A DNA stretch of 64,000 bases from Rubrivivax sp. (GCA_027485165.1 JAIXRN010000059.1:1-64000); one strand, 5' to 3'; counted from the first letter of the stretch, positions 8,947-18,483 are shown. Notes: generated by a model not told the origin, from the sequence alone. Translations and numbers: made by a program.

Positions 8947-9027
8947 CCGTCTGTTGGCCATTTGCTGTCGGCCATTTGCTGTTGGTCGTCTGCTGTTGGT
9001 CGTCTGCTGTTGGCCGTCTGCTGTTGG
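8947..9027 (+). repeat. six-copy 14-bp tandem repeat before an amidohydrolase gene
   Basis: Unit consensus YCRTYTGCTGTTGG. The first copy is shortened to 11 bases; the next five are exactly 14 bases (8958-8971, 8972-8985, 8986-8999, 9000-9013, 9014-9027). Copies four and five are identical and all others differ at up to four positions. The array stops 36 bases before the ATG of the amidohydrolase. The spacing is not a helical turn, and the unit contains repeated TTGGYC boxes. It could be an array of binding sites or a slippage-prone satellite. Confidence 0.9.
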
Positions 9028-9051
9028 TGAACTGGCCTCTCCGCCTGCGCC

Positions 9052-9057
9052 TACCAT
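9052..9057 (+). promoter_or_regulatory. -10-like box of a probable leaderless transcript
   Basis: TACCAT ends six bases before the ATG at 9064, and there is no Shine-Dalgarno sequence in front of the gene. This spacing would place the transcription start at or next to the A of the start codon. No good -35 hexamer at 17 bp is visible; the repeat array lies just upstream. Confidence 0.45.
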
Positions 9058-9063
9058 CCCGTG

Positions 9064-10341
9064 ATGCACCCGACCACGCCCCAGCCTGCCGCCCTGGCCA
9101 CCCTGGCCAGCCAGATCGACAGCGCCGCCGCGGCCCTGGAACCACAGTTGCTGGCCTGGCGGCGCGACTTCCACCAGCACCCCGAGCTGGGCAACCGCGA
9201 ATTCCGCACCGCGGCGCTCGTGGCCCAGCATCTGCAGGCCATTGGCCTGGACACGGTGCGCACGGGCGTGGCGCACACCGGCGTGGTGGGCGTTCTGCAC
9301 GGCGCGCTGCCCGGGGCAGTGGTGGCGCTGCGCGCCGACATGGACGCCCTGCCCGTGGCCGAGCAGGTGGACTTGCCCTTTGCTTCCCGGGCACGCACGG
9401 TCTGGAACGGCGAAGAGGTGGGCGTGATGCACGCCTGCGGCCACGACTGCCACACCGCCATCCTGATGGCCGTGGCCCAGGTGCTGGTCGGGCTGCGTGC
9501 GCAGCTGCGGGGCAGCGTGGTGTTCCTGTTCCAGCCGGCCGAAGAACTGCCGCCCGAAGGCGAAGAGGGTGGCGCCAAGATGATGATCGCCGAAGGCGCC
9601 CTGCAGAACCCGACGCCGCAAGCCATCTTCGGGCTGCACGTCACGTCGCGGCTGCCGGTGGGCGTCATCGGCTATCGGCCAGGGCCCACGATGGCCAGTT
9701 CTGACAAGCTGAAGATCACCGTGCTGGGCCGCCAGACGCATGGCGCCGCACCCTGGCTGGGCGTGGACCCCATCGTCACCGCGGCCCAGGTGGTGCTGGG
9801 CCTGCAGACCGTGGTCAGCCGGCAGATCGACCTGACGCGCGAGCCTGCCGTCGTCACGATCGGCGCCATCAAGGGCGGCGTGCGCGAGAACATCATTCCC
9901 GATTCGGTGGAACTGCGCGGCACCATCCGCAGCTTCGACGAGGCCATGCGCGACCAGATCCACAGCAGCGTCACTCTGCTGGCGGAATCGGTGGCGCGCG
10001 GGTCGCGGGCCGAATGCCAGGTCTGCATCACGCGCAACTACCCGGTGACGGTGAACGACCCCGCCCTCACGGCCGCGATGCTGCCCACCTTGCAGCGCGT
10101 GGTGGGCGCCGAGCGCGTGCGCCTCGTGGATAAGGTCACCGGGTCGGAAGACTTCTCGTTCTTCCAGCGGCTGGTGCCAGGCCTGTTCTTCTTCGTCGGT
10201 GTGGTGCCGGAAGCTCAGGCGCCAGACACCGCAGCGCCGAACCATTCGCCGCGCTTCTTTGTCGACGAAGCCTGCCTGCTGCCGGGTGTGCGCACGCTGG
10301 CGCACCTGGCCTGCGACTACCTGGAAAGCGCTGCTGGCTAA
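9064..10341 (+). CDS. M20D amidohydrolase (hippurate/aminoacylase type)
   Basis: 425 residues. Metal-binding motifs are MHACGHDCHT, the catalytic FQPAEELPPEGEEGG, GLHV, and the last histidine in NHSPRFFVDE. Between them is the dimerisation lid (HGAAPWLGVDPI). This is the layout of M20D enzymes such as hippuricase, N-acyl-L-amino-acid amidohydrolase and IAA-amino-acid hydrolases. They cleave the amide bond of N-acylated amino acids in the cytoplasm. The ATG at 9064 was preferred over the GTG at 9061 because the -10-like box fits a leaderless start. The stop overlaps the convergent NadR-like gene by 4 bases. Confidence 0.9.
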   Translation: MHPTTPQPAALATLASQIDSAAAALEPQLLAWRRDFHQHPELGNREFRTAALVAQHLQAIGLDTVRTGVAHTGVVGVLHGALPGAVVALRADMDALPVAEQVDLPFASRARTVWNGEEVGVMHACGHDCHTAILMAVAQVLVGLRAQLRGSVVFLFQPAEELPPEGEEGGAKMMIAEGALQNPTPQAIFGLHVTSRLPVGVIGYRPGPTMASSDKLKITVLGRQTHGAAPWLGVDPIVTAAQVVLGLQTVVSRQIDLTREPAVVTIGAIKGGVRENIIPDSVELRGTIRSFDEAMRDQIHSSVTLLAESVARGSRAECQVCITRNYPVTVNDPALTAAMLPTLQRVVGAERVRLVDKVTGSEDFSFFQRLVPGLFFFVGVVPEAQAPDTAAPNHSPRFFVDEACLLPGVRTLAHLACDYLESAAG

Positions 10342-10892
10342 AGGGCGTCGGCGCCAGCCGCCGCATCCACGCCCAGCAGTGGCAGCACCTGGGCCAGGCG
10401 CTGCGCCAGCGTGCCTTGCACCAGCACATGGGGCAGATCGAAGTCCTGCAGCAGCTGCACGGTCAGCGCGTGCTGCTGGTTGCGAAAGCCGTCGTCGCGG
10501 CGCGCGCCGTCCTGAACGAAGCCGAAGTCGGGCGCGCACAGCAGGATCAGGTCGTAAGGCCGCCGCGCCAGGGCTTGCAGCGCGGGTGGCGCTTGCCCAT
10601 GGTCCAGCAGGCTGTAGACCAGAGTCGTCAGCGGCGACGTGTCGCACACCAGCCAGCCGCGCGCCTGGGGCAGGGCCGCGTCTTCGCGCGCCACCTGTTC
10701 CACGCCCACCTGCAGCAGTTCTTCGATGGAAAAGGTGCCGCCGATTTCCAGCCAGCGTTCGCGGCCGTACTCGGCCACCCACACTGTCTGCAGCTGCTGG
10801 GCCAAGGCCTGGGCCAGCGTGGTCTTGCCGGCCGATTCCCCGCCCAGCAGGCACAGGCGGCGGGCGGGCAATGGCGGTGGGGTGGATGGCAT
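10338..10892 (-). CDS. NadR-like P-loop kinase
   Basis: 184 residues. It begins with RRLCLLGGESAGKTTLAQALA, a Walker A motif, and continues with VAEYGRERWLE and WLVCDTSPLTTLVYS, all typical of the ribosylnicotinamide kinase half of NadR. The N-terminal NMN adenylyltransferase and repressor domains of enterobacterial NadR are absent. The likely reaction is ATP-dependent phosphorylation of nicotinamide riboside, although stand-alone AAA_28 ATPases of this type are mostly untested. The ATG at 10892 removes an 84-residue frame extension that merely mirrors the divergent gene. Confidence 0.75.
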   Translation of the reverse strand: MPSTPPPLPARRLCLLGGESAGKTTLAQALAQQLQTVWVAEYGRERWLEIGGTFSIEELLQVGVEQVAREDAALPQARGWLVCDTSPLTTLVYSLLDHGQAPPALQALARRPYDLILLCAPDFGFVQDGARRDDGFRNQQHALTVQLLQDFDLPHVLVQGTLAQRLAQVLPLLGVDAAAGADAL

Positions 10893-10973
10893 GCGGGCCC
10901 TAGGGTACAGGACAGTAGCCCGGGCCGCCTGGGCAGCGGCGTCTCCGCAGCAGGGCTGCGCCAGGCCCAGCGC

Positions 10974-10979
10974 TATCCT
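10974..10979 (+). promoter_or_regulatory. -10-like box of a probable leaderless transcript
   Basis: TATCCT ends six bases before the ATG at 10986 and no ribosome binding site is present. The arrangement matches the boxes at 9052 and 38048. No convincing -35 is seen at standard spacing. Confidence 0.45.
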
Positions 10980-10985
10980 CGCGTC

Positions 10986-12203
10986 ATGACCCAAGGCACC
11001 CGCCCAGAAAGCGGCCAGCGCGGCAGCAGCAGCGCCCCGCAGGCGTCCGCGCTGCCCGCCACCGGTGCCCTGCAGGGCCTGCGCGTGGTCGAACTGGCCG
11101 CCATCGGCCCTGTGCCCCTGGCCGGCATGCTGCTGGCCGACCACGGCGCCGATGTGATCCGTGTCGACCGCCTGGCCGACAGCGGCCTGGGCCTGGCCCT
11201 GGCGCCACGGCTAGACGTCCACGCCCGCGGCCGCCGGTCACTGATGCTGGACCTGAAGGCCGAAGCCGGGCGCCAGGCCCTGCTGCGCCTGCTGGCCGGG
11301 GCCGATGTTCTGCTGGAAGGCTTCCGCCCCGGCGTGCTGGAAGGCCTGGGCCTGGCGCCTGAGACCCTGCTGCCGCTGAACCCGCGGCTGGTGATCGGCC
11401 GCATGACCGGCTATGGCCAGCAGGGCCCGCTGGCGCAGGTGGCCGGGCACGACCTGAACTACATCGGGCTGACGGGCGTGCTGGCCGCCACGGGGGCGCC
11501 TGGGGCGCTGCCGGTGCCCGCGCTGAACCTGGTGGGCGACTACGGCGGGGGCGCGCTGTTCCTGGCCTTCGGCGTGATGGCCGCATTGTTCGAACGGCAG
11601 CGCTCCGGCCAGGGTCAGGTGGTGGACGCGGCCATGGTCGACGGCGTGGCCGCGATGGCTGGCCTGTTCCAGGGCTTGCGTGCCGGTGACAACTGGCAGC
11701 TGGAACGCGGCGCCAACTTGCTGGACGGCGGGGCGCCCTTCTACGCCACCTATGCCGCGGCCGATGGCCGCTGCGTGGCCCTGGCCGCGCTGGAACCCAA
11801 GTTCTTCGCCAACTTCGCGCGCGCCGTGGGGCTGGACACCTGCTACGTGCAGGCCCAGCACGACCGCAGCCAGTGGCCAGCCATGCGCCAGGCCATCGCC
11901 GCCATCTTTCAGACCCGCAGCCGCGACGCCTGGTGCGAAGCCCTGGCCGCGGCCGAGGCCTGCGTCACGCCCGTGCTGGATTTCGACGAGGCCACGCACC
12001 ACCCCCACGCGCTGGCGCGGCAGGCCTACGCGCCTGTCGACGGCGTGCCCCAGCCCGCTGCGGCACCGCGCTTCAGCCGCAGCGTCGCGCAGCCGCCGCG
12101 CCCAGCGCCCGAACCTGGCGCCCACACCCAAAATATCCTGCAGGAGGCCGGCTTGACGGAACACGAGATCGATCAACTGCTGGCCCAGGGCGTCGCCCGA
12201 TGA
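10986..12203 (+). CDS. CaiB/BaiF CoA-transferase family protein, AMACR-like
   Basis: 405 residues. The N-terminal VVELAAIGPVPLAGMLLADHGADVIRV is the family III CoA-transferase fold. The residues aligned with the racemase catalytic pair are present: H155 in GHDLNYIGLTG and D185 in GDYGGGALF, 30 residues apart as in mycobacterial MCR (H126/D156). This favours alpha-methylacyl-CoA racemase, which epimerises 2-methylacyl-CoA esters, over a true transferase. The first ~25 residues are low complexity. Its TGA overlaps the next ATG by 4 bases, suggesting coupled translation with the NUDIX-MBL gene. Confidence 0.85.
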   Translation: MTQGTRPESGQRGSSSAPQASALPATGALQGLRVVELAAIGPVPLAGMLLADHGADVIRVDRLADSGLGLALAPRLDVHARGRRSLMLDLKAEAGRQALLRLLAGADVLLEGFRPGVLEGLGLAPETLLPLNPRLVIGRMTGYGQQGPLAQVAGHDLNYIGLTGVLAATGAPGALPVPALNLVGDYGGGALFLAFGVMAALFERQRSGQGQVVDAAMVDGVAAMAGLFQGLRAGDNWQLERGANLLDGGAPFYATYAAADGRCVALAALEPKFFANFARAVGLDTCYVQAQHDRSQWPAMRQAIAAIFQTRSRDAWCEALAAAEACVTPVLDFDEATHHPHALARQAYAPVDGVPQPAAAPRFSRSVAQPPRPAPEPGAHTQNILQEAGLTEHEIDQLLAQGVAR

Positions 12204-14107
12204 GCACGCACGACAGCAGCGCGGCTTCGCGCCCGGCCATGCCCGAAGCCCCAGTGCCGGCCGTGCCGTCAGCCTTCTCCGCAGCCCCCGCTGCCGCAGG
12301 CTGGCAAACGCCTGCTGGCGTGCGCCCGGCGGCGTCGATCCTGTTCCTGCGCGACGCCCCGGCCGGCGGTCTGGAAGTGCTGATGCTGGTGCGCGCCGAA
12401 AGCCACGCCGGCGACCTGCGCAGTGGCGCCGCGGTGTTCCCGGGTGGCGTACTGGACGCGAGCGATCGCGAAGCCCACGCCTGGTGCCTGGGCGACGGCC
12501 CGATGCGCGACGACGCCGGCCTGAGCTTGCGCTTCGGCATGGCCGCCGGCGCGCTGGACTACGCCGTTGCCGCGCTGCGTGAAAGCTTCGAAGAAGTGGG
12601 CCTGCTGCGCGCCTGCGCGCCCGATGGCAGCGCGCTGGACCTGGCCCCCGGCAGCGCCCTGCACACGGCCCTGCAGCCCTGGCGCCAGCGCCTGCAGGCC
12701 GCAGGCGCGGCACGTGCCGGCATGGCCGACCTCTGCCGCGAATTCGGCCTGCGGCTGGACCTGCGCGGGCTGGCCTACAGCGCCCACTGGTTGACACCGC
12801 CCGGTCTGCCCAAGCGCTGGGACACGCGTTTTTTCGCCGCCCTGGCGCCCGCCGGCCAGCAGGCGCAAGCCGACGGTGGGGAAGCCGTGTCGGTGTTGTG
12901 GACCACGCCCCAGGCTGCACTGGGCGGCGCCAGCAGCGCACTGCCTTTCACCGTGGGCGCGCCGGCCGGTACCGGACTGAAGCTGCTGCCGGCGATGCGC
13001 AGCATGCTGGCCGAACTGGCCGCCTACCCCAGCGCGCCTGCCGCGCTGGCGGCGCTGCAGGCCCGCGACAGCGTGCCGCTGACGATGCCGCGCCGCGGCG
13101 CCAGCCGCGCCGGCGCCCGCATCGTGCTGCCGAGCGAATGGGCCTATGCCGAGATCGCCCGGCTGGACCCGGAAGGCCGCGGCGATGTGTCCTGCGAACT
13201 GCTGCCGGGCCGGGCCGTGCAACTGTCGCCGAACGTCTGGCGCGTGACCGCCCCCAACCCGGGCGTGATGACCGGCCCGGGCACCAACAGCTACCTGGTG
13301 GGTGCCGGCGAATGCTGGACCGCCATCGACCCCGGCCCGGTGGACGCCAGCCACATGCAGGCGCTGCTGGCGGCAGCACAGCAGGCCGGCGGGCGCATCA
13401 CGCGCATCCTCGTCACCCACACCCACCGCGACCATTCACCCGGCGCCGCACCGCTGGCCCTGGCCACGGGCGCGCCGGTGTGGGGCCGCGTCGCCACGCA
13501 CGCTGCCTGGCAGGACGCGAGCTTCCAGCCCCAGCATCAGCCGCAGCACGGTGAACGCTTCGAAGCCGGCCCCGGCGTCTGGCTGCGCGTGGTGCACACG
13601 CCGGGGCATGCGTCGAACCACCTGTGTTTCCTGCTCGAAGTGGAAAAGCTGCTCTTCACCGGCGACCATGTGATGCAGGGCAGCACGGTCGTCATCAACC
13701 CGCCCGACGGCGACATGGCGGCTTACCTGCAGTCGCTGCAGGCTTTGCTGGACGAAGACCTGCAATGGCTGGCGCCAGGCCACGGCTTCCTGGTCGACCA
13801 GCCGCAGACGGTGCTGCAGCGGCTGCTGGCCCACCGGCTGAGGCGCGAAGCGAAGGTGCTGCAGGCGGTGCGTAACGCAGGCCCGGCCGGCTCGGCGGGC
13901 CTGGACGAACTGGTGGCCCTGGCCTACGACGACACCCCCGTGGCCCTGCACGGCGTGGCTCGCCGTTCGCTGCTGGCCCACCTGCTGAAGCTGCAGGCCG
14001 ACGCTCAGGTGCGGGCGTTGGCCCCTGCCGAAAGTGCGGGGCCGGTGGTGGCTGGCGGCAGTGCGCAGGTCACAGGCGAAGCGAGCCGCTGGATGGCGTC
14101 AGCCTGA
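12200..14107 (+). CDS. NUDIX hydrolase fused to metallo-beta-lactamase domain
   Basis: 635 residues in two parts. Residues ~45-300 form a NUDIX domain with a split box ([12 protein letters not shown]... and [12 protein letters not shown]), like NUDT7/NUDT19-type coenzyme A diphosphatases. Residues ~345-600 form an MBL-fold hydrolase with [28 protein letters not shown] and a late GHG, like LACTB2 or glyoxalase II. A winged-helix-like tail follows. Coupling to a CoA-thioester racemase gene suggests a role in acyl-CoA turnover or detoxification; that is inference. The 3' end overlaps the convergent bpt gene by 103 bases. Confidence 0.82.
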   Translation: MSTHDSSAASRPAMPEAPVPAVPSAFSAAPAAAGWQTPAGVRPAASILFLRDAPAGGLEVLMLVRAESHAGDLRSGAAVFPGGVLDASDREAHAWCLGDGPMRDDAGLSLRFGMAAGALDYAVAALRESFEEVGLLRACAPDGSALDLAPGSALHTALQPWRQRLQAAGAARAGMADLCREFGLRLDLRGLAYSAHWLTPPGLPKRWDTRFFAALAPAGQQAQADGGEAVSVLWTTPQAALGGASSALPFTVGAPAGTGLKLLPAMRSMLAELAAYPSAPAALAALQARDSVPLTMPRRGASRAGARIVLPSEWAYAEIARLDPEGRGDVSCELLPGRAVQLSPNVWRVTAPNPGVMTGPGTNSYLVGAGECWTAIDPGPVDASHMQALLAAAQQAGGRITRILVTHTHRDHSPGAAPLALATGAPVWGRVATHAAWQDASFQPQHQPQHGERFEAGPGVWLRVVHTPGHASNHLCFLLEVEKLLFTGDHVMQGSTVVINPPDGDMAAYLQSLQALLDEDLQWLAPGHGFLVDQPQTVLQRLLAHRLRREAKVLQAVRNAGPAGSAGLDELVALAYDDTPVALHGVARRSLLAHLLKLQADAQVRALAPAESAGPVVAGGSAQVTGEASRWMASA

Positions 14108-14838
14108 CTGCGCCAGGCGCCGTCCACCAGCAGTTCATGCGGGCCGAACAGCGCCTTGTAGGCCATCTTGGGGCTGTCGGCGATCCAGTAGCCCAGATAC
14201 AGATACGGCAGCTTCAGCTGACGCGTCTGTTCCACCTGCCACAGCACGCTGTAGGTGCCGTAGCTGGTGCCGGGGTCGGGTTCGTAATAGGTGTAGACGG
14301 CCGAGATGCCGTCGTTCAGCACGTCCACGATCGACACCATCTTCAGTGCCCCGGGCTCGCCGTTGGCGTCAGCCGGTTCGCGGAATTCGACCAGGCGTGA
14401 ATTGACGCGGCTTTGCAGCAGGAACTGCGTGTACTGGTCGACGCTGTCGTTGTCCATGCCGCCACCGCTGTGGCGGCCGCTTTGGTAGCGCAGGTATAGC
14501 TGGTAATGCTCGGGCACGAAGCACAGGCGCAGCACGCGCGTCACCAGGCCGCCGTGTTCGCGCTGGGCGCGGCGCTGGCTGCGCGTGGGCACGAAGCTGG
14601 CCACGGGCACGCGCAGCGGCACGCAGGCGCGGCAGCCATCGCAATAGGGCCGGTAGGTGAACATACCGCTGCGCCGGAAGCCGCCGGCCACCAGGCCGGA
14701 ATAGGCGTCTGCGTGGATCAGGTGGCTGGGCGTGGCCACCTGCGAACGCGCCTGGCGCCCGGGCAGGTAGCTGCAGGGGTAGGGCGCCGTGGCGTAGAAC
14801 TGCAACGACGACAGCGGAAGCTCTTTGGGGTGGGTCAC
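14005..14838 (-). CDS. bpt: aspartate/glutamate leucyltransferase (N-end rule)
   Basis: 277 residues, GTG start sharing GTGA with the aat stop. The N-terminal cysteine motifs [12 protein letters not shown] and [17 protein letters not shown] are those of Ate1/Bpt-type aminoacyl-tRNA-protein transferases. The C-terminal half has [28 protein letters not shown] and [10 protein letters not shown]. Bpt attaches leucine from Leu-tRNA to proteins with N-terminal Asp or Glu, marking them for ClpS/ClpAP. The gene follows aat directly, the usual arrangement in beta- and gammaproteobacteria. The last ~30 residues lie in the region overlapping the convergent gene. Confidence 0.93.
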   Translation of the reverse strand: MTHPKELPLSSLQFYATAPYPCSYLPGRQARSQVATPSHLIHADAYSGLVAGGFRRSGMFTYRPYCDGCRACVPLRVPVASFVPTRSQRRAQREHGGLVTRVLRLCFVPEHYQLYLRYQSGRHSGGGMDNDSVDQYTQFLLQSRVNSRLVEFREPADANGEPGALKMVSIVDVLNDGISAVYTYYEPDPGTSYGTYSVLWQVEQTRQLKLPYLYLGYWIADSPKMAYKALFGPHELLVDGAWRSQADAIQRLASPVTCALPPATTGPALSAGANART

Positions 14839-15590
14839 GCCGCGGCTGGTGGGATGAGGTCGGGCGACAACAGCCGCCAAGCGGTTTCATCATAGGTCCA
14901 ATCGGTCGGCGCCACGGCCCCCGAGCTGCTGGCCACATGGTCCAGGAATTGACACCGTGGCATTTCATGCGCCCCCAGCGAAGCCAGATGCTGGGTGTTC
15001 TGCTGGCAGTCCACCAGGGCCACGCCGCGCGCCAGGCAGGCGGCGACGAAGCCCGCCAGCGCGATTTTGCTGGCGTCTGTGCGGTGCGCGAACATGCTTT
15101 CGCCAAAGCACATGCGGCCGATGTTGACGAAGTACAGCCCCCCCACCAGCTGCCCGTCGACCCAGGTCTCGGCGCTGTGCACCTGGCCCATGCGGTGCCA
15201 GTCGATGTAGCCCTGCATCAGCTCGGGCACGATCCAGGTGCCGTCCTGGCCTTCGCGCGGCGTGCTGGCGCAGGCCTGGATGACGGCCGGGAAGTCGCTG
15301 TCGAAGCGCAGTTCGCAGTGCGGGCTGGCGATGAACCGGCGCAGCGTTTTCTTCAATGAACGCGACAGCTTGAACTGCGCCACCGGCAGCACCATGCGCG
15401 GGTCGGGGCTCCACCACAGCGGGGGCTGGCCCGGGCCGTACCAGGGGAAGATGCCCTTGCGGTAGGCCTCGGCCAGCCGCGCCGGCGTCACGCGCCCGCC
15501 AGCGGCCACCAGGCCGGGCGCATCGGTGTCGGCGCCCAGGGCCAGGCTGGCCGGGGGCAGCGGGCTGGTGTCGTCGATCCAGCTCAGCAT
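14835..15590 (-). CDS. aat: leucyl/phenylalanyl-tRNA-protein transferase
   Basis: 251 residues, close to the family norm. Landmarks are [24 protein letters not shown] near the N terminus (read as two halves: [17 protein letters not shown]), then [26 protein letters not shown] and [15 protein letters not shown]. The enzyme adds Leu or Phe to proteins with N-terminal Lys, Arg or Met, feeding the ClpAPS N-end rule pathway. It is the first gene of the aat-bpt pair and lies 16 bases downstream of the S9 peptidase gene, so all may share a transcript. Confidence 0.96.
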   Translation of the reverse strand: MLSWIDDTSPLPPASLALGADTDAPGLVAAGGRVTPARLAEAYRKGIFPWYGPGQPPLWWSPDPRMVLPVAQFKLSRSLKKTLRRFIASPHCELRFDSDFPAVIQACASTPREGQDGTWIVPELMQGYIDWHRMGQVHSAETWVDGQLVGGLYFVNIGRMCFGESMFAHRTDASKIALAGFVAACLARGVALVDCQQNTQHLASLGAHEMPRCQFLDHVASSSGAVAPTDWTYDETAWRLLSPDLIPPAAA

Positions 15591-15606
15591 GCGCCGGGCC
15601 CCGGCT

Positions 15607-17823
15607 TCAGCCCTTGCCCAGCTGCTTCCACAGGAAGGCGTATTCCAGCGCCGTCATCTGCGCGCGTTGGCCGTTGTCGGCGGCGCCGCCATGGCCGCCT
15701 TCGATGTTTTCCCAGTACAGCAGGGGGTGCCCCTGTTCCAGCATGCGCGCGGCCATCTTGCGCGCATGGCCGGGGTGCACGCGGTCGTCGCGCGTGCTGG
15801 TGACGAAAAGCACCTTGGGGTAGGTCTTGCCGGCCTTCACGTTCTGGTAGGGGCTGTAAGCGCTGATGTAGCGCCATTCATCGGGCTTGTCGGGGTCGCC
15901 GTACTCGGCCATCCACGAAGCACCCGCCAGCAGCTTGTGATACCGCTGCATGTCCAGCAGCGGCACCTGGCAGACCACGGCGTTGAAGAGCTCCGGCCGC
16001 TGCAGCATCACCGCGCCCACCAGCAGCCCGCCGTTGCTGCCACCCTGGATGCCCAGCCGCCGCGGGCTGGTGATCTTGCGTGCGATCAGGTCTTCGGCCA
16101 CGGCAGCGAAGTCGTCGTAGCTCTTCTGCTTCAGCGCCTTGATGGCGGACTGGTGCCAGCCCGGGCCGAATTCGCCGCCGCCGCGGATGTTGGCCAGCAC
16201 GAAGACCCCGCCCAGGCCTGTCCAGGCGCGGCCCTGAACCCCTGAATACCAGGGGTTCAGCGGCACTTCGAAGCCGCCGTAGCCGTACAGCAGGGTGGGG
16301 TTGTCGCCGTCGGCTTTCGCGCCCTTGGGCCAGATCACGAAGTAGGGCACGCGGGTGCCGTCCTGGCTGGTGGCGAAGAACTGTTCGGCGCGCATCCCCG
16401 TGGCGTCGTAGAACGCCGGGCGGGACTTCAGCTGTTCGCGTTCGTCGCTGCCGGTGCGGCCCAGCTGCAGCGAATCGGGCTGCAGGAAGTCGGCCACGTT
16501 CAGCAGGTAGGCCTCGGCCAGGGCGTCGGTCTTCAGCAGCGGGTCGTGCAGGGCGCCCGCGCTCAAGGTGCCGGGGTAGGGTGCCTTCACGTCGCGTTTC
16601 GTCCAGCGGCCGGCGCTGGGCGTCCATTCCTCCAGCCGGCTGGCCACGTTGTCGGAAACCGTCAGCAGCAGGCTGCCGCGCGTGGCTGTGAAGCCCGCCA
16701 GCGACCGCGACGCCGTGGGTGTGAACAGGGCCGTGAACTTGCGTTCGCCCTTCAGGTAGGCCTTGGCGTCGCCCACCAGCAGGCTGCCACGCGGCCAAGT
16801 GGTTTCGCCCAGCTTCCAGTCGCTGCGCAGTTCCACCAGCACGCGTTCGCGCCAGAAGCTCAGCTGGGCGTCGCTGGGCTTGTCGATGGGCACCAGGCGG
16901 TCGCCTTGCAGCAGCTGCATGCGGGTGTTGTAGAAGTCCAGCGCACGCACGAACAGAGTCCGTTCGTAGCCCGGGGTCTTGTCAACCGACGCATACGCGT
17001 AGACGTCCTTGACCTCGGCCTCGAAGACCGTGCGCGCGGTGGCCAGCGGCAGGCCACGCTGCCAGCGCTTCACCACGCGCGGGTAGCCCGATTCCGTCAT
17101 CGACCCGGGGCCGAAGTCGGTGGCGACATAGAGATGGTCGATGTCGATCCATTCCACGCTGCTCTTGGCTTCGGGCAGCACGAAGCCGTTGTCGATGAAG
17201 CGCTTGCTGCTGGCGTCGAATTCGCGCACCACGCTGGCGTCGGCGCCGCCGCGCGACAGCGACAGCAGGCAGCGGCTGCAGAGCCCCTGCGCGTCGGGCC
17301 CGAGCCAGGTGGCGCCGCCCCAGACCCAGTTTTCCTTTTCGGCCTTGCCCAGGGCATCGAGGTCCAGCACCGTTTCCCAGGCTGGCTGTTGCTTGCGGTA
17401 TTCGGCCAGGCTGGTGCGCCGCCACAGCCCGCGCGGGTTGGCCGCGTCCTTCCACAGGTTGTAGAAGAAGTTGCCGCGGCGCTGCACGTAGGGAATCTGT
17501 TCCTTCGAATCCAGCACCGCGCGGATGTCGTTGCGCATCTGGTCGAAGCCCGGGCGGGCCTGCAGTTCGGCTTCGCTCTGCTCATTGCGTTCGCGCACCC
17601 AGGCCAGGGCGCGTTCGCCCTGTACGTCTTCCAGCCACAGGTAGGGGTCGGTGGGGGTGACAGGGGTGGCAGCGGGGCTTTGGGACATGGCAGGGGTGGG
17701 CAGCAACAAGGGCAAGGTGGGCAGCACCAGCTGGGCGGTGCGGCTGGCAGCCAGCGCGGTGCCGGCTTGCAGCAGGCGTCGGCGGGGCAGCAGGGTGGAG
17801 GCGGTGGTGCGCAGGCGGGTCAT
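15607..17823 (-). CDS. S9A prolyl oligopeptidase, Tat-exported
   Basis: 738 residues. The N terminus has a twin-arginine-type signal (RRRLLQAG followed by a hydrophobic stretch to about residue 45). A seven-bladed propeller region starts at TDPYLWLEDVQGERALAWV. The C-terminal hydrolase carries the nucleophile S596 in GIQGGSNGG, the acid in TRDDRVHPGH and the histidine in IEGGHGGAAD. The enzyme cleaves short peptides after proline, here probably in the periplasm. The start ATG overlaps the yaeQ stop by 4 bases. Confidence 0.93.
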   Translation of the reverse strand: MTRLRTTASTLLPRRRLLQAGTALAASRTAQLVLPTLPLLLPTPAMSQSPAATPVTPTDPYLWLEDVQGERALAWVRERNEQSEAELQARPGFDQMRNDIRAVLDSKEQIPYVQRRGNFFYNLWKDAANPRGLWRRTSLAEYRKQQPAWETVLDLDALGKAEKENWVWGGATWLGPDAQGLCSRCLLSLSRGGADASVVREFDASSKRFIDNGFVLPEAKSSVEWIDIDHLYVATDFGPGSMTESGYPRVVKRWQRGLPLATARTVFEAEVKDVYAYASVDKTPGYERTLFVRALDFYNTRMQLLQGDRLVPIDKPSDAQLSFWRERVLVELRSDWKLGETTWPRGSLLVGDAKAYLKGERKFTALFTPTASRSLAGFTATRGSLLLTVSDNVASRLEEWTPSAGRWTKRDVKAPYPGTLSAGALHDPLLKTDALAEAYLLNVADFLQPDSLQLGRTGSDEREQLKSRPAFYDATGMRAEQFFATSQDGTRVPYFVIWPKGAKADGDNPTLLYGYGGFEVPLNPWYSGVQGRAWTGLGGVFVLANIRGGGEFGPGWHQSAIKALKQKSYDDFAAVAEDLIARKITSPRRLGIQGGSNGGLLVGAVMLQRPELFNAVVCQVPLLDMQRYHKLLAGASWMAEYGDPDKPDEWRYISAYSPYQNVKAGKTYPKVLFVTSTRDDRVHPGHARKMAARMLEQGHPLLYWENIEGGHGGAADNGQRAQMTALEYAFLWKQLGKG

Positions 17824-18383
17824 GGGCTGGGGCTTTGCAAGGACTTCAAGTGGACTTCAACGCTGTCGCTCTGGTTCCCGACCCAGACCTGGCCTTCCTG
17901 CACCGTCACCTGCAGCTGCATGGAACGGTCGGCCAGCCGGGCCAGGGCCTGGCTTTCGTCGGCCGGAATCTGCCAGACCTGCAGGTTGCGCAGACGCGCC
18001 AGCTTCGGCGCAATGGCCGCCCACCAGATGGGGGCAGCCTGGGCGTAGCAATACAGGGTGACGCGTTCGGCGCGCGCGCAGGCCTTGGTGATGCGGCGCT
18101 CATCGGCCGGCTGGCCTACTTCCACCCAATGGCGCAGCACGCCCGCCAGGCTGTGCTGCCACAGGTCGGGTTCGTCGCCGTCGGACAGGCCGCGGGCGAA
18201 GGCCAGGGCGCCGTCGTGGTCGTCGGCGGGCACGTTCAGTGCGAAGGCCAGCACGCGCGCCATTAGGCGTTCGTCGGTCTCGGAAGGGTGGCGGGCCAGG
18301 GTCAGCGCGTGGTCGGCGTACAGGGCGCGGTCCATGTCGGCGATCTGCAGCGCGGCCTTGAAGATGGTGGACTTGATGGCCAT
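17820..18383 (-). CDS. yaeQ: YaeQ family protein
   Basis: 187 residues, the normal YaeQ size. It starts MAIKSTIFKAALQIADMDR, then has HPSETDERLMARVLAFAL, ALAFARGLS...EPDLW and VGQPADERRITKA. The conserved acidic and lysine residues of the PD-(D/E)xK-like fold described for this family are included. The cellular role is unclear; E. coli YaeQ was found as a suppressor of rfaH defects. The start at 18383 is the conserved one; a much longer open frame upstream is only the mirror of the opposite gene. Confidence 0.9.
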   Translation of the reverse strand: MAIKSTIFKAALQIADMDRALYADHALTLARHPSETDERLMARVLAFALNVPADDHDGALAFARGLSDGDEPDLWQHSLAGVLRHWVEVGQPADERRITKACARAERVTLYCYAQAAPIWWAAIAPKLARLRNLQVWQIPADESQALARLADRSMQLQVTVQEGQVWVGNQSDSVEVHLKSLQSPSP

Positions 18384-18483
18384 GGGCGGCCGCGCGGGAA
18401 CGGCGGCTGGGGACGGTAGGCGGTGGCATGATTGTCGCCCTGCCGGCCCGACCCGGCGCCCCACACTGCCTTCGAGGACACGC

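Larger units (their letters stand above)
8765..9063. other. 299-base divergent intergenic region
   Basis: It separates the PH/SHOCT gene (minus) from the M20 amidohydrolase (plus). It holds a 14-base tandem repeat (8947-9027) and a -10-like box right before the amidohydrolase start. I see no coding frame with family resemblance and no tRNA or terminator in the rest. Confidence 0.7.

Noticed and set aside
8947-9027. A possible CRISPR-like repeat
   Set aside because: The 14-base units are directly adjacent with no spacers, so this is a tandem repeat, not an array.
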